From CAVXDY01 sp963721335 (GTDB taxonomy: Bacteria > Actinomycetota > Thermoleophilia > Miltoncostaeales > Miltoncostaeaceae), in assembly GCA_963721335.1 (NCBI GenBank), contig CAVRIV010000008.1, positions 620,001 to 684,000 of the forward strand: a stretch of DNA of 64,000 nt. Direction: 5' to 3'. Below the pieces are notes generated by a model. The model was not told where the DNA came from, did not search any database, and was given only the letters and a program-made list of their open reading frames with translations. Shown one piece after another: positions 18,712-27,808 of this stretch. Made by a program: the position numbers and the translations under genes. The first letter of the stretch is position 1. Each line of letters opens with the position of its first letter.

Positions 18712-19782
18712 ATGGTCGACCTGGCCGAGCTCATCACCACCGTTCTGCGCAGCGGCGCGAGCGACCTGCACATCACGGCGGGGACCCCTCCCCTGATGCG
18801 CCTGCACGGGGCGCTTCAGCCCATCAAGGGGCCGGTGCTGACCCCGGTCGACACCCGCGAGCTGATCTACGGGATCCTGACCCAGGACCAGGCCAAGCGG
18901 CTCGAGACCGACCTCGAGATCGACTTCAGCTACGCCGTCCCCGGCGCCGCCCGGTTCCGCGTGAACGCATACTTCCAGCGCGGGTCCCTGGCGGCCGCGC
19001 TGCGCGTGGTGCCCACCGTGATCAAGCCGCTCGAGGAGCTGGGGCTGCCCTCCTCGCTGCACGCCTGGACCACCCGGCACCGCGGCCTGGTCCTCGTGAC
19101 CGGCCCCACCGGATCCGGCAAGAGCACCACCCTCGCCTCGCTCATCGACGAGATCAACCAGACGCGCAGCTGCCACATCATGACGGTCGAGGATCCGATC
19201 GAGTTCCTCCACACGAGCAAGCACTCCATGGTCAACCAGCGCGAGGTGGGCGGCGACACCCACTCATTCCCCGCCGCCCTGCGCAGCGCGCTGCGCCAGG
19301 ACCCCGACGTGATCATGGTCGGCGAGATGCGCGACCTGGAGACGATCCAGATCGCCCTGACCGCCGCCGAGACCGGCCACCTGGTGTTCGCCACCCTCCA
19401 CACCTCGGACGCCCCCCAGACCATCGACCGCGTGATCGACGTCTTCCCCCCCTTCCAGCAGCAGCAGGTGCGGGTGATGCTGGCCAACGCGCTCGAGGGC
19501 ATCTGCTGCCAGCAGCTGGTGCCCACGGTCTCGGGCGGCCGGGTGGTCGTCTGCGAGGTCCTCATGCCCACGCCCGGGGTCCGGAACCTCATCCGCGAGG
19601 GCAAGACCCACCAGATCTACTCGGCCATCCAGACCGGCTCCCAGTTCGGCATGCAGTCGCTCGACGCCTCGCTGGCCGCCCTGGTGCGCGCCGGCAGGAT
19701 CAGCCAGAAGGAGGCCGGCGAGCGCGCAAGCAACGATGAGGAGCTGGCTCGCCTGCTCGGCCGGGTGAGGGTGGCGTCGTGA
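18712..19782 (+). CDS. pilT: Type IV pilus retraction ATPase PilT
   Basis: 356 residues, normal PilT length. The N-terminal PAS-like part begins with SGASDLHITAGTPPLMRLHG, the usual PilT opening. Walker A is GPTGSGKST (Lys137), followed by VEDPIEFLH, Walker B VIMVGEMRDLET, the His box FATLHTSDA, and the PilT-specific AIQTGSQFGMQSLDASL near the C-terminus. It depolymerises pili. The ATG has an AAAGGA ribosome site 67 bases after pilB, and its stop overlaps the pilC start as GTGA. A second, frameshifted PilT homologue is at 29698-30838. Confidence 0.95.
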   Translation: MVDLAELITTVLRSGASDLHITAGTPPLMRLHGALQPIKGPVLTPVDTRELIYGILTQDQAKRLETDLEIDFSYAVPGAARFRVNAYFQRGSLAAALRVVPTVIKPLEELGLPSSLHAWTTRHRGLVLVTGPTGSGKSTTLASLIDEINQTRSCHIMTVEDPIEFLHTSKHSMVNQREVGGDTHSFPAALRSALRQDPDVIMVGEMRDLETIQIALTAAETGHLVFATLHTSDAPQTIDRVIDVFPPFQQQQVRVMLANALEGICCQQLVPTVSGGRVVVCEVLMPTPGVRNLIREGKTHQIYSAIQTGSQFGMQSLDASLAALVRAGRISQKEAGERASNDEELARLLGRVRVAS

Positions 19783-20999
19783 GCACGCTCACCTACACCT
19801 ATCGCGCCCGCGACCGCGGCGGCCGCACCAGCTCCGGCGAGCTCTCGGCCGACTCCAAGGCCGCCGTCGCGGCGCAGTTGCGCCTGCGCGGGCTGGTGGT
19901 GCTCGACCTCGAGGAGAAGAGCGCCGCCCCGAGCGTGGAGGAGCTGTTCGAGCGCCTCACCCCGGTGAAGGGCCGTGAGCTCGCGGTCATGTCGCGGCAG
20001 CTCGCGACCATGGTCTCGAGCGGCCTCAACATCCTCCGCGCCCTGCACGTCCTGGAGGAGCAGACCAGCTCCAAGCCCCTGAAGCGCGCGATCGTCGCGG
20101 TGAGGATGGACGTCGAGGCGGGCCTGGCCCTGTCTCAGGCGATGGCCAAGCACCCGCGCGTGTTCAACGAGATGTTCGTGTCGATGGTGAGCGCGGGCGA
20201 GAGCAGCGGCAACCTCGACGTCGTGCTGGAGCGCGTTGCGAACCAGCTCGAGAAGGACGACAACCTTCGACGGACGGTCAAGAGCGCGATGATGTACCCG
20301 GCGCTGATCGGCGGGTTCGCCGTCCTCATGCTCATCGCGATGGTGATGTTCGTGATCCCGGTCTTCGCCGACATGTACTCGGACCTCGGCGGCAAGCTGC
20401 CGGCCCTGACGCAGGCGATGATCACCGCGTCCGACCTGATGCGCAGCTACTGGTACGTCGTCCTGCTGGCGCCCTTCGTGATCGTCTTCTCCTTCCGCAA
20501 GTGGCGCCGCTCGGACTCGGGCGGGAAGATCTGGGACACGATGAAGCTGCGCTTCCCCATGAAGATCGGGGACATGGTGCGCAAGATCGCGGTCGCCCGC
20601 TTCGCGCGCACCCTGGGCACCCTGACGGCCTCGGGCGTGCCGATCCTGCAGGCGCTCGACATCACCGCGCGGGCCTCGGGCAACCGGGTCATCTCCGACC
20701 CCATGGCGGGCGTCGCCGAGCGGGTGCGCCAGGGCGAGCAGCTCGCCGCCCCCCTCGCCGCGGTCGGGGTCTTCCCCACCATGGTCACGCAGATGCTCGC
20801 CGTGGGCGAGGAGACCGGGAACCTCGACGGGATGCTCCAGAAGGTCGCCGACTTCTACGACGACGAGGTCGCGGCAACGGTGAAGTCGCTCACCTCCATC
20901 CTCGAGCCGATCATGATGCTCGCCGTCGGCGCGATCGTGGGCCTGGTGGTCATCGCGATGTACCTGCCGCTGTTCAAGATCTACGAGCTGGTGCAGTAG
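19779..20999 (+). CDS. pilC: Type IV pilus inner-membrane platform protein PilC
   Basis: 406 residues with the duplicated GspF/PilC domain: MSRQLATMVSSGLNILRALHVLEEQ in the first half and FARTLGTLTASGVPILQALDI in the second. Three or more transmembrane helices are visible (FAVLMLIAMVMFVIPVFADM, YWYVVLLAPFVIVFSF, and a C-terminal MLAVGAIVGLVVIAMYLPLF). It links PilB and PilT to the growing pilus. The end overlaps the convergent fic gene by 26 bases. Confidence 0.95.
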   Translation: MSTLTYTYRARDRGGRTSSGELSADSKAAVAAQLRLRGLVVLDLEEKSAAPSVEELFERLTPVKGRELAVMSRQLATMVSSGLNILRALHVLEEQTSSKPLKRAIVAVRMDVEAGLALSQAMAKHPRVFNEMFVSMVSAGESSGNLDVVLERVANQLEKDDNLRRTVKSAMMYPALIGGFAVLMLIAMVMFVIPVFADMYSDLGGKLPALTQAMITASDLMRSYWYVVLLAPFVIVFSFRKWRRSDSGGKIWDTMKLRFPMKIGDMVRKIAVARFARTLGTLTASGVPILQALDITARASGNRVISDPMAGVAERVRQGEQLAAPLAAVGVFPTMVTQMLAVGEETGNLDGMLQKVADFYDDEVAATVKSLTSILEPIMMLAVGAIVGLVVIAMYLPLFKIYELVQ

Positions 21000-22098
21000 G
21001 CGAGGTTTGCTCAGTCGCGGGACTCCGCGATGACGGCCGGGGGGTGACCCGGACCCATCGGGCGCCGCCGCCCCGGCCACTCGCCACCGCCAGGCCGCCA
21101 TCACGCAGGTCGACGAGCACGAGGCGCATCGTCTGATCGCTGATGCCGGGCAGCGCCACCCGCAGATCACGGAGCCGGAAGGCGGTGCCGGGAGGCATCA
21201 GCATGATGTGGCGGCGGACGATGTCCTGCTTGGTCAGGCCCTTGGTGCTCTGCGCCGACGCGACCTTCGCCTCGAAGGCGTCATAGGCGTCCGCCAGGAC
21301 CCCTGAGAAGTATTCGATCCAGGGCCACGGGTCGTGCCCCCCGTCGTGCCACCCGCTCTGGCTGGCACGAAGCGACTCGTAGTAGGCGTTCTTGCTCTCG
21401 AAGATCCGCTGCTCGATGCTGACGTAGCGCGCGACCCCATATCCGGTGCGCAGCAACTCGTGCGTCGTGACGAGCCGAGCGAGACGCCCGTTGCCATCGG
21501 CCACGGGATGGATCGCCAAGAAGTCGAGGGTGAGGACGCCGAGGAGCACGAGTGGGTGGGCCATCTGGGCGTCGCACGCGGCGTTGTACCGCTCGATCAG
21601 CTCCGAGAGCATGAACTCGGTCTGCTGCCAGGGCACGGTCGCGAAGATCTTCTCCCGGCGGCCATCCTCGTCGTAGCGGACGATCTCGTTGTCCTCGCTC
21701 TTGAGGTATCCGCCCCGCGCCGCCGAGTGACCGTAGAGCTGACGGTGCAGGTGCAGGATCAACGGCACGGAGAGCCGCTCCGGGCGGTCGGCACGGATCA
21801 GGCCGTCGATCGCGTCGCGGTAGCCGGCGAACTCCTTCTCATTGCGGTTGCGCACCCGGGCCGGCGGACTCGCGGCGAGGTTCACCGCGCGGTCTCCGGG
21901 CACCTCGTATCCTTCGATCGCGGTCGAGGCGCGGATCGACTCGATGCGGGTCTGGGCGGCGAGGCCGACGAGCAGTTCCGGCAGCTGGTCTCGGTAGAGA
22001 TCCTCCCGGCCCCGACCGACGTCGATCCGCCCGAGAACGACGCCAAGCCTCGGAGGCTGGAACGCCAGGGTCTGCTGCAGGTCTTGGAAGCTCTGCAT
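20974..22098 (-). CDS. Fic-domain protein with internal inhibitory motif
   Basis: 374 residues. An N-terminal Fic-N-like region is followed by the Fic core with HPVADGNGRLAR starting at His197, matching HPFxxGNGRxxR. The helix RASTAIEGYE carries S58-x-x-x-E62-G63, the (S/T)xxxE(G/N) inhibitory motif of class II Fic proteins, whose glutamate blocks productive ATP binding. A winged-helix-like C-terminal part (TKQDIVRRHIML, GISDQTMRLVLVDLRDGGL) resembles those of Fic proteins with DNA-binding tails. Likely activity is AMP transfer to a protein hydroxyl; the target is unknown. The ATG has TATCCT seven bases upstream and no ribosome site. No separate antitoxin gene is adjacent. Confidence 0.9.
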   Translation of the reverse strand: MQSFQDLQQTLAFQPPRLGVVLGRIDVGRGREDLYRDQLPELLVGLAAQTRIESIRASTAIEGYEVPGDRAVNLAASPPARVRNRNEKEFAGYRDAIDGLIRADRPERLSVPLILHLHRQLYGHSAARGGYLKSEDNEIVRYDEDGRREKIFATVPWQQTEFMLSELIERYNAACDAQMAHPLVLLGVLTLDFLAIHPVADGNGRLARLVTTHELLRTGYGVARYVSIEQRIFESKNAYYESLRASQSGWHDGGHDPWPWIEYFSGVLADAYDAFEAKVASAQSTKGLTKQDIVRRHIMLMPPGTAFRLRDLRVALPGISDQTMRLVLVDLRDGGLAVASGRGGGARWVRVTPRPSSRSPATEQTSPTAPARRS

Positions 22099-22105
22099 GG
22101 CACCA

Positions 22106-22111
22106 AGGATA
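22106..22111 (-). promoter_or_regulatory. -10 element of a leaderless fic mRNA
   Basis: TATCCT on the minus strand, 7 bases before the ATG at 22098, with no Shine-Dalgarno sequence. It lies in a locally AT-richer patch (about 22100-22150). Confidence 0.5.
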
Positions 22112-22233
22112 CGATAATGCCGCTAAAAGATGCCCCTGATTAGCGCCATCTTGGTATCACGTCCGCGGAAAACCACCGATGAGTTGCGCCGCCCCCGGCG
22201 GTCGTACCGGTAGATCCGAGACGAGGAGGCAGC

Positions 22234-22878
22234 ATGGGAAAGCTCCGGTTCACCATCAGCATGTCGCTCGACGGCTACGTCGCCGGGCCCAACCAGAGCC
22301 TGGAGAATCCCCTGGGCGAGGGCGGGGAGGACCTCCACGAGTGGGTCCTCGCGCTGAGGAGCTGGCGGGAGCCCCACGGGATGGAAGGCGGCGAGACCGG
22401 CCCGAACGACGACGTCATGACGGAGTCGCGCGAGAACATCGGGGCGACCGTCATGGGACGGAACATGTTCGGCGGCGGCGAGGGCCCCTGGGGCGACGAC
22501 CCCTGGAAGGGCTGGTGGGGAGACGATCCCCCCTACCACACGGCCGTGTTCGTGCTCACCCACCACCCTCGCGAGCCGCTCGAGATGCAGGGGGGGACGA
22601 CCTTCCACTTCGTCACCGAGGGCATCGAGGCGGCGCTCGAGCGGGCCAAGGCGGCGGCCGGGGACAGGGATGTCACGCTGGCAGGGGGCGCGAACGTCGC
22701 CCAGCAGTACCTGAGGGCGGGGCTGATCGATGAGATGGAGATCCACGTCGTTCCGCGGGTTCTGGGCGGCGGAGCCCGTCTGTTCGACAACACCGGCGGC
22801 CGGTACGCGGGGCTCGAGGCGGCCCGCGTCGTCACCTCACCGACGGTCAGCCACTACAAATTCGTGCTCTCCGACTGA
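22234..22878 (+). CDS. Dihydrofolate reductase/RibD C-terminal-like protein
   Basis: 214 residues. The N-terminus KLRFTISMSLDGYVAGP is the signature of the RibD-C/DHFR-like family common in Actinobacteria. TVMGRNMFGGGEGPWG and VTLAGGANVAQQYLRAGLIDEMEIHVVPRVLGGG fit the NADPH-binding fold. The substrate is not known; these are often annotated as dihydrofolate reductase family but rarely have that activity. The ATG start has a strong GAGGAGG site. It is divergent from fic. Confidence 0.92.
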   Translation: MGKLRFTISMSLDGYVAGPNQSLENPLGEGGEDLHEWVLALRSWREPHGMEGGETGPNDDVMTESRENIGATVMGRNMFGGGEGPWGDDPWKGWWGDDPPYHTAVFVLTHHPREPLEMQGGTTFHFVTEGIEAALERAKAAAGDRDVTLAGGANVAQQYLRAGLIDEMEIHVVPRVLGGGARLFDNTGGRYAGLEAARVVTSPTVSHYKFVLSD

Positions 22879-22938
22879 GCTCGCAGCCGGCCCGATAGGA
22901 GGGTCCGGGCCCGCCCCGGCGAAGACCGCCGGGGCGCC

Positions 22939-24165
22939 ATGCAGCGCCGCCGCCTCCAGCGATCGGCCCCGGCCGTTCTGGTCGCCGCCGCCGCCCTGCT
23001 CCTCGTCGCCGCCTCCGGGTCGGCCGAGGCCGCCCGTCCCTCGCCCCGCGCCGAGGCCGGGGTGCTGACCGTGGGCTCGCGCGGTCCGGCGGTGCGGGCA
23101 CTGCAGCGCGAGCTGCGGCGGCGCGGTCTGCGCGTGACGGTGGACGGCTCCTTCGGCCCGGGCACGCGCCGCGCGGTGGCCCGGCTCCAGCGGCGCTCCG
23201 GGCTCCGCGTGAACGGGATCGTGGACCGGCCGCTGCTCTGGTGGCTGGGCCTGTCGGTGTGCGACCTGCCCGGGCCCACCACGGCCCGCGGCGGCGCCCG
23301 CGGCCCCCTGAGGCTGGGGGCGTACGGGCCGCGCGTCTGCGCGCTGCAACGGGCGCTTCGCAAATCGGGCGCCTCGCTGGCGGTGGACGGCGGCTACGGG
23401 CCCCTCACCCGGGACGCCGTGCGCCGTGCGCAGCGGCGACTGGGCCTGCCGCGCACCGGGGTGGCCGACGCGCGCCTGCTCGCCCGCCTCCGGGCCGGAC
23501 GGCGGCCGCCGGGCCTGCCCCTCCCCCCTCCCGCGACCACGCTCCTGTCGGTGGGCGACCAGGGTCCCGGCGTGCGCCGTCTCCAGGCCGGGCTCCGGCG
23601 GAGCGGGTACACGGTCGCCGTCAACGGCGCCTTCGGCCCCCGCACCCGGCTCGCCGTGGCGCGGCTCCAGCGCAAGCTGGGAATGCGCGTGAACGGCGCC
23701 GTCGACGCCAAGCTGCTGCGGCGCCTGGGCGCGTCACGGGCGCGGCACCTGGAGGTGTTCCCCGTGCAGGCACCCCACTCGTTCCAGAACGACTTCGGGG
23801 CTCCCCGCCACCAGGGTCCGCACGAGGGCATCGACGTGATCGCCCCCCGCGGGGCCCCGGTGGTTGCGGTGGCCTCCGGGGTGGTGGAGCGGCTGACCCG
23901 GCGCGAGCGCGGCCTCGGGGGCATCTGGCTGTGGCTTCGCGACGATGCCGGGACCGCCTACTACTACGCGCATCTGAGCTCCATCGAGCCGGGGATCGCG
24001 CCGGGCACCCGGGTCGTCGCCGGAGGACGGCTCGGCGCGGTCGGCCGCACGGGTGACGCGCGCGGCGGGGTCTTCCACCTCCATTTCGAGATGCACCCGC
24101 CCCTCCGCGGCGCCGTGAACCCGTATGCCGAGCTCCGGGCCGTCAACCCGGCGTCCGCCGTCTGA
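22939..24165 (+). CDS. Secreted M23 endopeptidase with three peptidoglycan-binding repeats
   Basis: 408 residues. A signal peptide (RRRLQRSAPAVLVAAAALLL to about residue 32) is followed by three PG-binding-1 repeats, each with the pattern GxxGPxVRxLQ...DGxFGPxTRxAVxxxQ (about 44-100, 115-180 and 200-260). A C-terminal M23/LytM domain starts near 275. Its zinc ligands are His295 and the Asp of HEGIDV, then His380 and His382 (HLHFE). All ligands are present, so it should be an active cell-wall endopeptidase. Confidence 0.92.
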   Translation: MQRRRLQRSAPAVLVAAAALLLVAASGSAEAARPSPRAEAGVLTVGSRGPAVRALQRELRRRGLRVTVDGSFGPGTRRAVARLQRRSGLRVNGIVDRPLLWWLGLSVCDLPGPTTARGGARGPLRLGAYGPRVCALQRALRKSGASLAVDGGYGPLTRDAVRRAQRRLGLPRTGVADARLLARLRAGRRPPGLPLPPPATTLLSVGDQGPGVRRLQAGLRRSGYTVAVNGAFGPRTRLAVARLQRKLGMRVNGAVDAKLLRRLGASRARHLEVFPVQAPHSFQNDFGAPRHQGPHEGIDVIAPRGAPVVAVASGVVERLTRRERGLGGIWLWLRDDAGTAYYYAHLSSIEPGIAPGTRVVAGGRLGAVGRTGDARGGVFHLHFEMHPPLRGAVNPYAELRAVNPASAV

Positions 24166-24176
24166 GGCGCCGCGCG

Positions 24177-24182
24177 TAGAGT
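24177..24182 (+). promoter_or_regulatory. -10 element of a leaderless SRPBCC mRNA
   Basis: TAGAGT, 6 bases, then GTG at 24189, with no ribosome-binding sequence. One of the cleanest examples of the pattern. Confidence 0.55.
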
Positions 24183-24188
24183 CCCGGC

Positions 24189-24627
24189 GTGCCTCCGGTA
24201 CGCGTCGAGGTCCAGCACACCGTGCGCCACCCCGTGGACGCCGTGTTCCGGTTCATGGCCGACCCGGCCAACCGGCCGCGGTGGCAGGAGAACACGCAGC
24301 GGGTGGAGATGCTCACCGAGCCCCCCGTCGGGCTCGGCGCCCGCTGGCGGGAGACCACCACCGGTCTGGGGACCTACGAGGCCGAGGTCGTCGGCTTCGA
24401 GCCCGGCCGGCTCTGGGTGGAGGAGGCCGACACGAGCCGGGGCCGCGGGCGGATCACGGTGGTCCTCGCGCCGGAGGGCACGGCAGCGACCCACCTGAGC
24501 GGTGACCGTCGAGTTCCACCTCCGCGGTGCCCGGCGCCTGCTGGGCGCCGCCGTCGCCCCCATGATCAGCCGTCAACTCCCCAAGGACCTGGAGCGGCTC
24601 GAGGCGCTGCTGGGCGACTCCGGCTGA
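24189..24627 (+). pseudogene. SRPBCC (START/polyketide-cyclase-like) family protein, frameshifted
   Basis: The reading begins PPVRVEVQHTVRHPVDAVFRF and continues MADPANRPRWQENTQRVEM, a typical SRPBCC opening. After TAATHLS an extra G (24501-24502) breaks the frame. Dropping it restores VTVEFHLRGARRLLGAAV, then APMISRQLPKDLERLEALLG and a stop at 24625-24627, giving 145 residues. The fold holds a hydrophobic ligand between a helix and a curved sheet; the ligand is unknown. Both halves fit the family and no other damage is visible, so a sequence error is more likely than decay. Without correction the frame runs on into the HD-GYP gene and makes a false fusion. Confidence 0.75.
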
Positions 24628-24680
24628 GCGGGCGCCGCCGGCGCATCAAGAACTGGCACGGGGAGACCGATGGGGAGGGT

Positions 24681-26096
24681 GTGACGCTCCGAGCGACGAT
24701 CCCGGCCGTCCTGGAGAGGTCCGAGTACCGCCTCTCCGAGGTGATCGCGGCCCTCTCCCGGGCCCTCGATCTCACCTATGGCCAGCCCGTGGGCCACGCC
24801 CAGCGGAGTTGCGTCATCGGGCTGGAGATCGCCCGGCGGCTCGGGATCGAAGCCGACGCCCGTGTGCCCCTGCTCTACGCCCTCCTGCTGAAGGACGCCG
24901 GGTGCTCGAGCTCCGCGGCACGCATGACCGAACTGTTCGCGGCCGACGACCTGGCGGTGAAGCGCGACCTCGCCCGCGTGGACTGGACCAGCAGGGGCGA
25001 GGTCCTCGGCTTCCTGGCGCACGCCAGCGCCCCCGGCGCGTCTCCGATCGCACGGGCCGGGCAGGTGCTGCGGGCCCTCCGCGGTCTCGCGGCCGAGGGG
25101 ACGGGAATGATCGAGACGCGCTGCGACCGCGGAGCGCGGGTGGTGGCCATGCTCGGGTGCCCGCCCGCGGCCGCCGCGGCGGTCCGCTCCCTCGACGAGC
25201 ACTGGGACGGCAACGGCAGGCCCGAGGGGCTGGGCGGCGAGGAGATCCCCCTGTTCGCGCGCATCGCCAGCCTCGCCCAGACCGCGGAGATCTTCTACCT
25301 CACCGACGGGTGGGAGGCCGCGGCCGACGTGGTGCGCAAGCGCCGCGGGCGGTGGTTCGATCCGCGCGTGGCCGACGCCTACCTGTCGATCGCCGCCGAC
25401 GACCCGCTGTGGCCGCGGATGCGGGACGGCGCCGTCATCGAGGCGCTCCTCGCCGACGATCCGGACGGCACCCCGGCGATGGCCGACGGAGACCGTCTCG
25501 ACCGCATCGCGGAGGCCTTCGGGGACGTCATCGACGCCAAGTCCCCGTACACCGCCCGGCACTCGGCGCGCGTCGCCCGGTTCGCCGTGGCCATCGGAGC
25601 CCACCTCGGCCTCGAGCCCGAGGCGCTGCGCACGCTCCGACGGGCGGCGCTGTTGCACGACGTGGGCAAGCTCGGGCTCTCCAACTCGATCCTCGACAAG
25701 CCGGGGCGGCTCACCGCCGCCGAGTTCGCCCAGGTCAAGATGCACCCCCACTACAGCGAGCGGATCCTGTCGGGGACGGCGGCCTTCGCCGACATCGTCG
25801 AGCCGGCTGCGTCGCATCACGAGCGCCTGGACGGCGGGGGCTACCACCGCGGCCTCGGCGGTGGCCGTCTCTCCACCATCACCCGCTGCCTCACGGTGGC
25901 GGACGTCTTCGAGGCGCTGACGGCCGAGAGGCCCTACCGCGGGGCGATGGAGATCCCCGACGCAATGCGCGTCCTCCGGGACGGTGCCGGCACCGCGTTC
26001 GACCCCGCGTGCGTTGCCGCGCTCGCGGCGTCGCTGGACCAGGTGACCGGGGCCGAGCCCGCGATCCCTCGCACCCCCGTCGCCGGGCTACAGTAA
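24681..26096 (+). CDS. HD-GYP-like phosphohydrolase with duplicated HD region
   Basis: 471 residues from the GTG at 24681 (GGGGAGG just upstream). The N-terminal half resembles an HD domain (YGQPVGHAQRSCVIGLEIARRL) but has no HD metal pair (LLLKDAGC in its place). The C-terminal half is a fuller HD-GYP domain: YTARHSARVARFA, LLHDVGKLGLSNSILDKPG with His326-Asp327, KMHPHYSERIL, and HHERLDGGGYHRGL. The last reads GYH instead of GYP. The family includes cyclic-di-GMP phosphodiesterases; the altered GYP makes substrate and activity uncertain. It follows the SRPBCC gene closely. Confidence 0.85.
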   Translation: MTLRATIPAVLERSEYRLSEVIAALSRALDLTYGQPVGHAQRSCVIGLEIARRLGIEADARVPLLYALLLKDAGCSSSAARMTELFAADDLAVKRDLARVDWTSRGEVLGFLAHASAPGASPIARAGQVLRALRGLAAEGTGMIETRCDRGARVVAMLGCPPAAAAAVRSLDEHWDGNGRPEGLGGEEIPLFARIASLAQTAEIFYLTDGWEAAADVVRKRRGRWFDPRVADAYLSIAADDPLWPRMRDGAVIEALLADDPDGTPAMADGDRLDRIAEAFGDVIDAKSPYTARHSARVARFAVAIGAHLGLEPEALRTLRRAALLHDVGKLGLSNSILDKPGRLTAAEFAQVKMHPHYSERILSGTAAFADIVEPAASHHERLDGGGYHRGLGGGRLSTITRCLTVADVFEALTAERPYRGAMEIPDAMRVLRDGAGTAFDPACVAALAASLDQVTGAEPAIPRTPVAGLQ

Positions 26097-26125
26097 GCCC
26101 CACCGAGCGACCTCAGGGGGTACCG

Positions 26126-26326
26126 ATGGCCGGCGACCGACCGGGCGAGGACGGCGGCACGAGCGAGGAGCGGGTCGCGCGCAAGCGCCGGAAGGCCTCC
26201 CAGCGCGACCTCGACCACGCCGACGAGTCGTCCTACACGGCCCGTCCCACGGACGAGGAGCCCGAGACCGGCGGCCCCACGCGGGATCACGAGGCGGAAG
26301 AGACCGAGCGCACCGGCAGCGGCTGA
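26126..26326 (+). CDS. Small hydrophilic protein, 66 residues
   Basis: Not a recognised family. It is almost entirely charged and small polar residues (DRPGEDGGTSEERVARKRRK, then EEPETGGPTRDHEAEETERT), with no hydrophobic core, so it is probably disordered. A basic cluster RKRRK sits near residue 22. The ATG has an AGGGGG ribosome site at good distance, and a TACAGT hexamer at 26089-26094 could be the -10 element of its own promoter. Confidence 0.6.
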   Translation: MAGDRPGEDGGTSEERVARKRRKASQRDLDHADESSYTARPTDEEPETGGPTRDHEAEETERTGSG

Positions 26327-26362
26327 GCCTCGAACGCCGGCGAAGCCTCCAGCGCCGGCCGA

Positions 26363-27808
26363 CTACGAGGCGGCGGGGTCCACCTCGCGCCAGTAGACGG
26401 TCTCCCAGGTGCCCTCGATCGTGGGGAAGAGCGGCGGGCGCTGGAAGACGAGGGTGTCGTCGTAGTTGTAGACCCGGGTGTCGAACATGCCGGCGGAGCC
26501 GCCGTTGTACATCGCCTGCGAGCCCGTGAAGGTCATGGTGTTCTTGCTGCCGGTGCTGCCGTTCGTCCTCCACTGTCCGTTCTGCGCCAGCGTCGCGCCC
26601 CGCCAGGTGAGCGTGGAGGGCGCGTAGTTGGTGATGATGACGTCGTTGGTCGCCGTCAGGCCGAGGGTGTCGTCGCCGCTGGTCTCGTAGGAGATGTTGC
26701 CGCCCACGTAGACGTCGTCGTCGGTGCCGATGGTGACGCGCCCGTCGAGGACCGAGTCGAGCGCTCCCGTCGTCGCGCAGGGGTTGTCACCCGAGCCGAT
26801 CACCACGGGTTGCGTGAACCACATGACGCTGAAGTTGGTGAGGGTCTTGCTGTAGGTGGTGGAGGAGTTGCACTCCGTGGTGGAGAGGGTGTTCAGCGTG
26901 GAGGCCAGGCCCGAGGACGTGCCCGAGGTGATCCTCCAGACGTTCGCCTTGCCGGCGGCGGTGAACTGCACGAGCCAGCCCTTCGCGGCGGCGTCGTTGA
27001 AGAGGTTGCCCTGTGCCGTGGCGGTGGTCTTGATGTCGGCGAGGTCGTCGGTGAACTGGCTGAACGGCACGCCCGAGGGGTAGAGCTGGGTGGTCGTCGG
27101 GTTGGTCAGGCGGTCGTACTTGCCGCCCTCGAAGCTGGAGTTGCCGGTGACGCGATCCACGGCGTAGACCGTGCCCTTGGCGATGCCGTCGTGGTCGACG
27201 TCGTTCGCGGAGTAGATCTTCCCGGTCGTCGTCGCGCCGGACCCGTAGCCGATCGAGGTGTTGGAGAGGGCCTGGAAGTCGGCCAGCGAGCCCGGGCGCA
27301 CCTGCGCCTGCACCTGGCGGGTGCGGACGTTGGCGCCCGATCCCAGGGTGCGTCCGACGGACCGGATGGTGACCACGTCGCTCGTGGTCGGGGGCGTGAT
27401 GCGCAGCCGGTACTGGGCCTTGCCGAAGCGGTCGGTGGCAGGCTGAATGTCGGCCCACGCCGCGGTCGAGTAGGTCCACGTCGTCTTGCCGGCGGGCCAC
27501 GCGGAGCCCGGCGGGTAGGCGCGGTTGCCGTCGGTCGGGTCGAGGCGGGTGTCCTCCGCCTGGTCGACGTAGTGAGCCCAGTAGAGCGGGTCGGTCACCA
27601 GCCGGGACACGTACCGGCTCACGCCCGCGTCGGCCGCCTGCATGGCCACGTCGCCGCGCGCGTCCCGGGTGGTGCCGGTGCCGGTCGACAGCGACTGGCG
27701 CACGACCGTCCCCACCAGCACCGCGAGGATGCTGCAGGTGACGAGCACCAGGATCAGGCTCTGCCCGGACTGGCCGCGCCTAGACAAAACGGTTCCTGAG
27801 CGTCGCAT
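26363..27808 (-). CDS. PilX-like pilus-associated protein
   Basis: 481 residues. The N-terminus has a prepilin-like hydrophobic helix (GQSGQSLILVLVTCSILAVL) but no Phe/Glu5 prepilin motif, as in PilX/DUF4900-type proteins. A large secreted domain follows, rich in Thr, Ser, Asn and Gly and in beta-strand patterns, with few cysteines. It is the last gene of the PilT2-PilV-PilW-PilX operon and overlaps the PilW-like gene by 29 bases. It is probably a minor pilus component at the tip or in assembly priming. The exact start is uncertain: a TTG near 27787 would remove about seven residues. Confidence 0.75.
   Translation of the reverse strand: MRRSGTVLSRRGQSGQSLILVLVTCSILAVLVGTVVRQSLSTGTGTTRDARGDVAMQAADAGVSRYVSRLVTDPLYWAHYVDQAEDTRLDPTDGNRAYPPGSAWPAGKTTWTYSTAAWADIQPATDRFGKAQYRLRITPPTTSDVVTIRSVGRTLGSGANVRTRQVQAQVRPGSLADFQALSNTSIGYGSGATTTGKIYSANDVDHDGIAKGTVYAVDRVTGNSSFEGGKYDRLTNPTTTQLYPSGVPFSQFTDDLADIKTTATAQGNLFNDAAAKGWLVQFTAAGKANVWRITSGTSSGLASTLNTLSTTECNSSTTYSKTLTNFSVMWFTQPVVIGSGDNPCATTGALDSVLDGRVTIGTDDDVYVGGNISYETSGDDTLGLTATNDVIITNYAPSTLTWRGATLAQNGQWRTNGSTGSKNTMTFTGSQAMYNGGSAGMFDTRVYNYDDTLVFQRPPLFPTIEGTWETVYWREVDPAAS

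Noticed and set aside
24189..26096. One SRPBCC-HD fusion protein
   Set aside because: The continuous frame arises from a one-base insertion; the corrected SRPBCC gene ends at 24627 and a new start with a ribosome site is at 24681.
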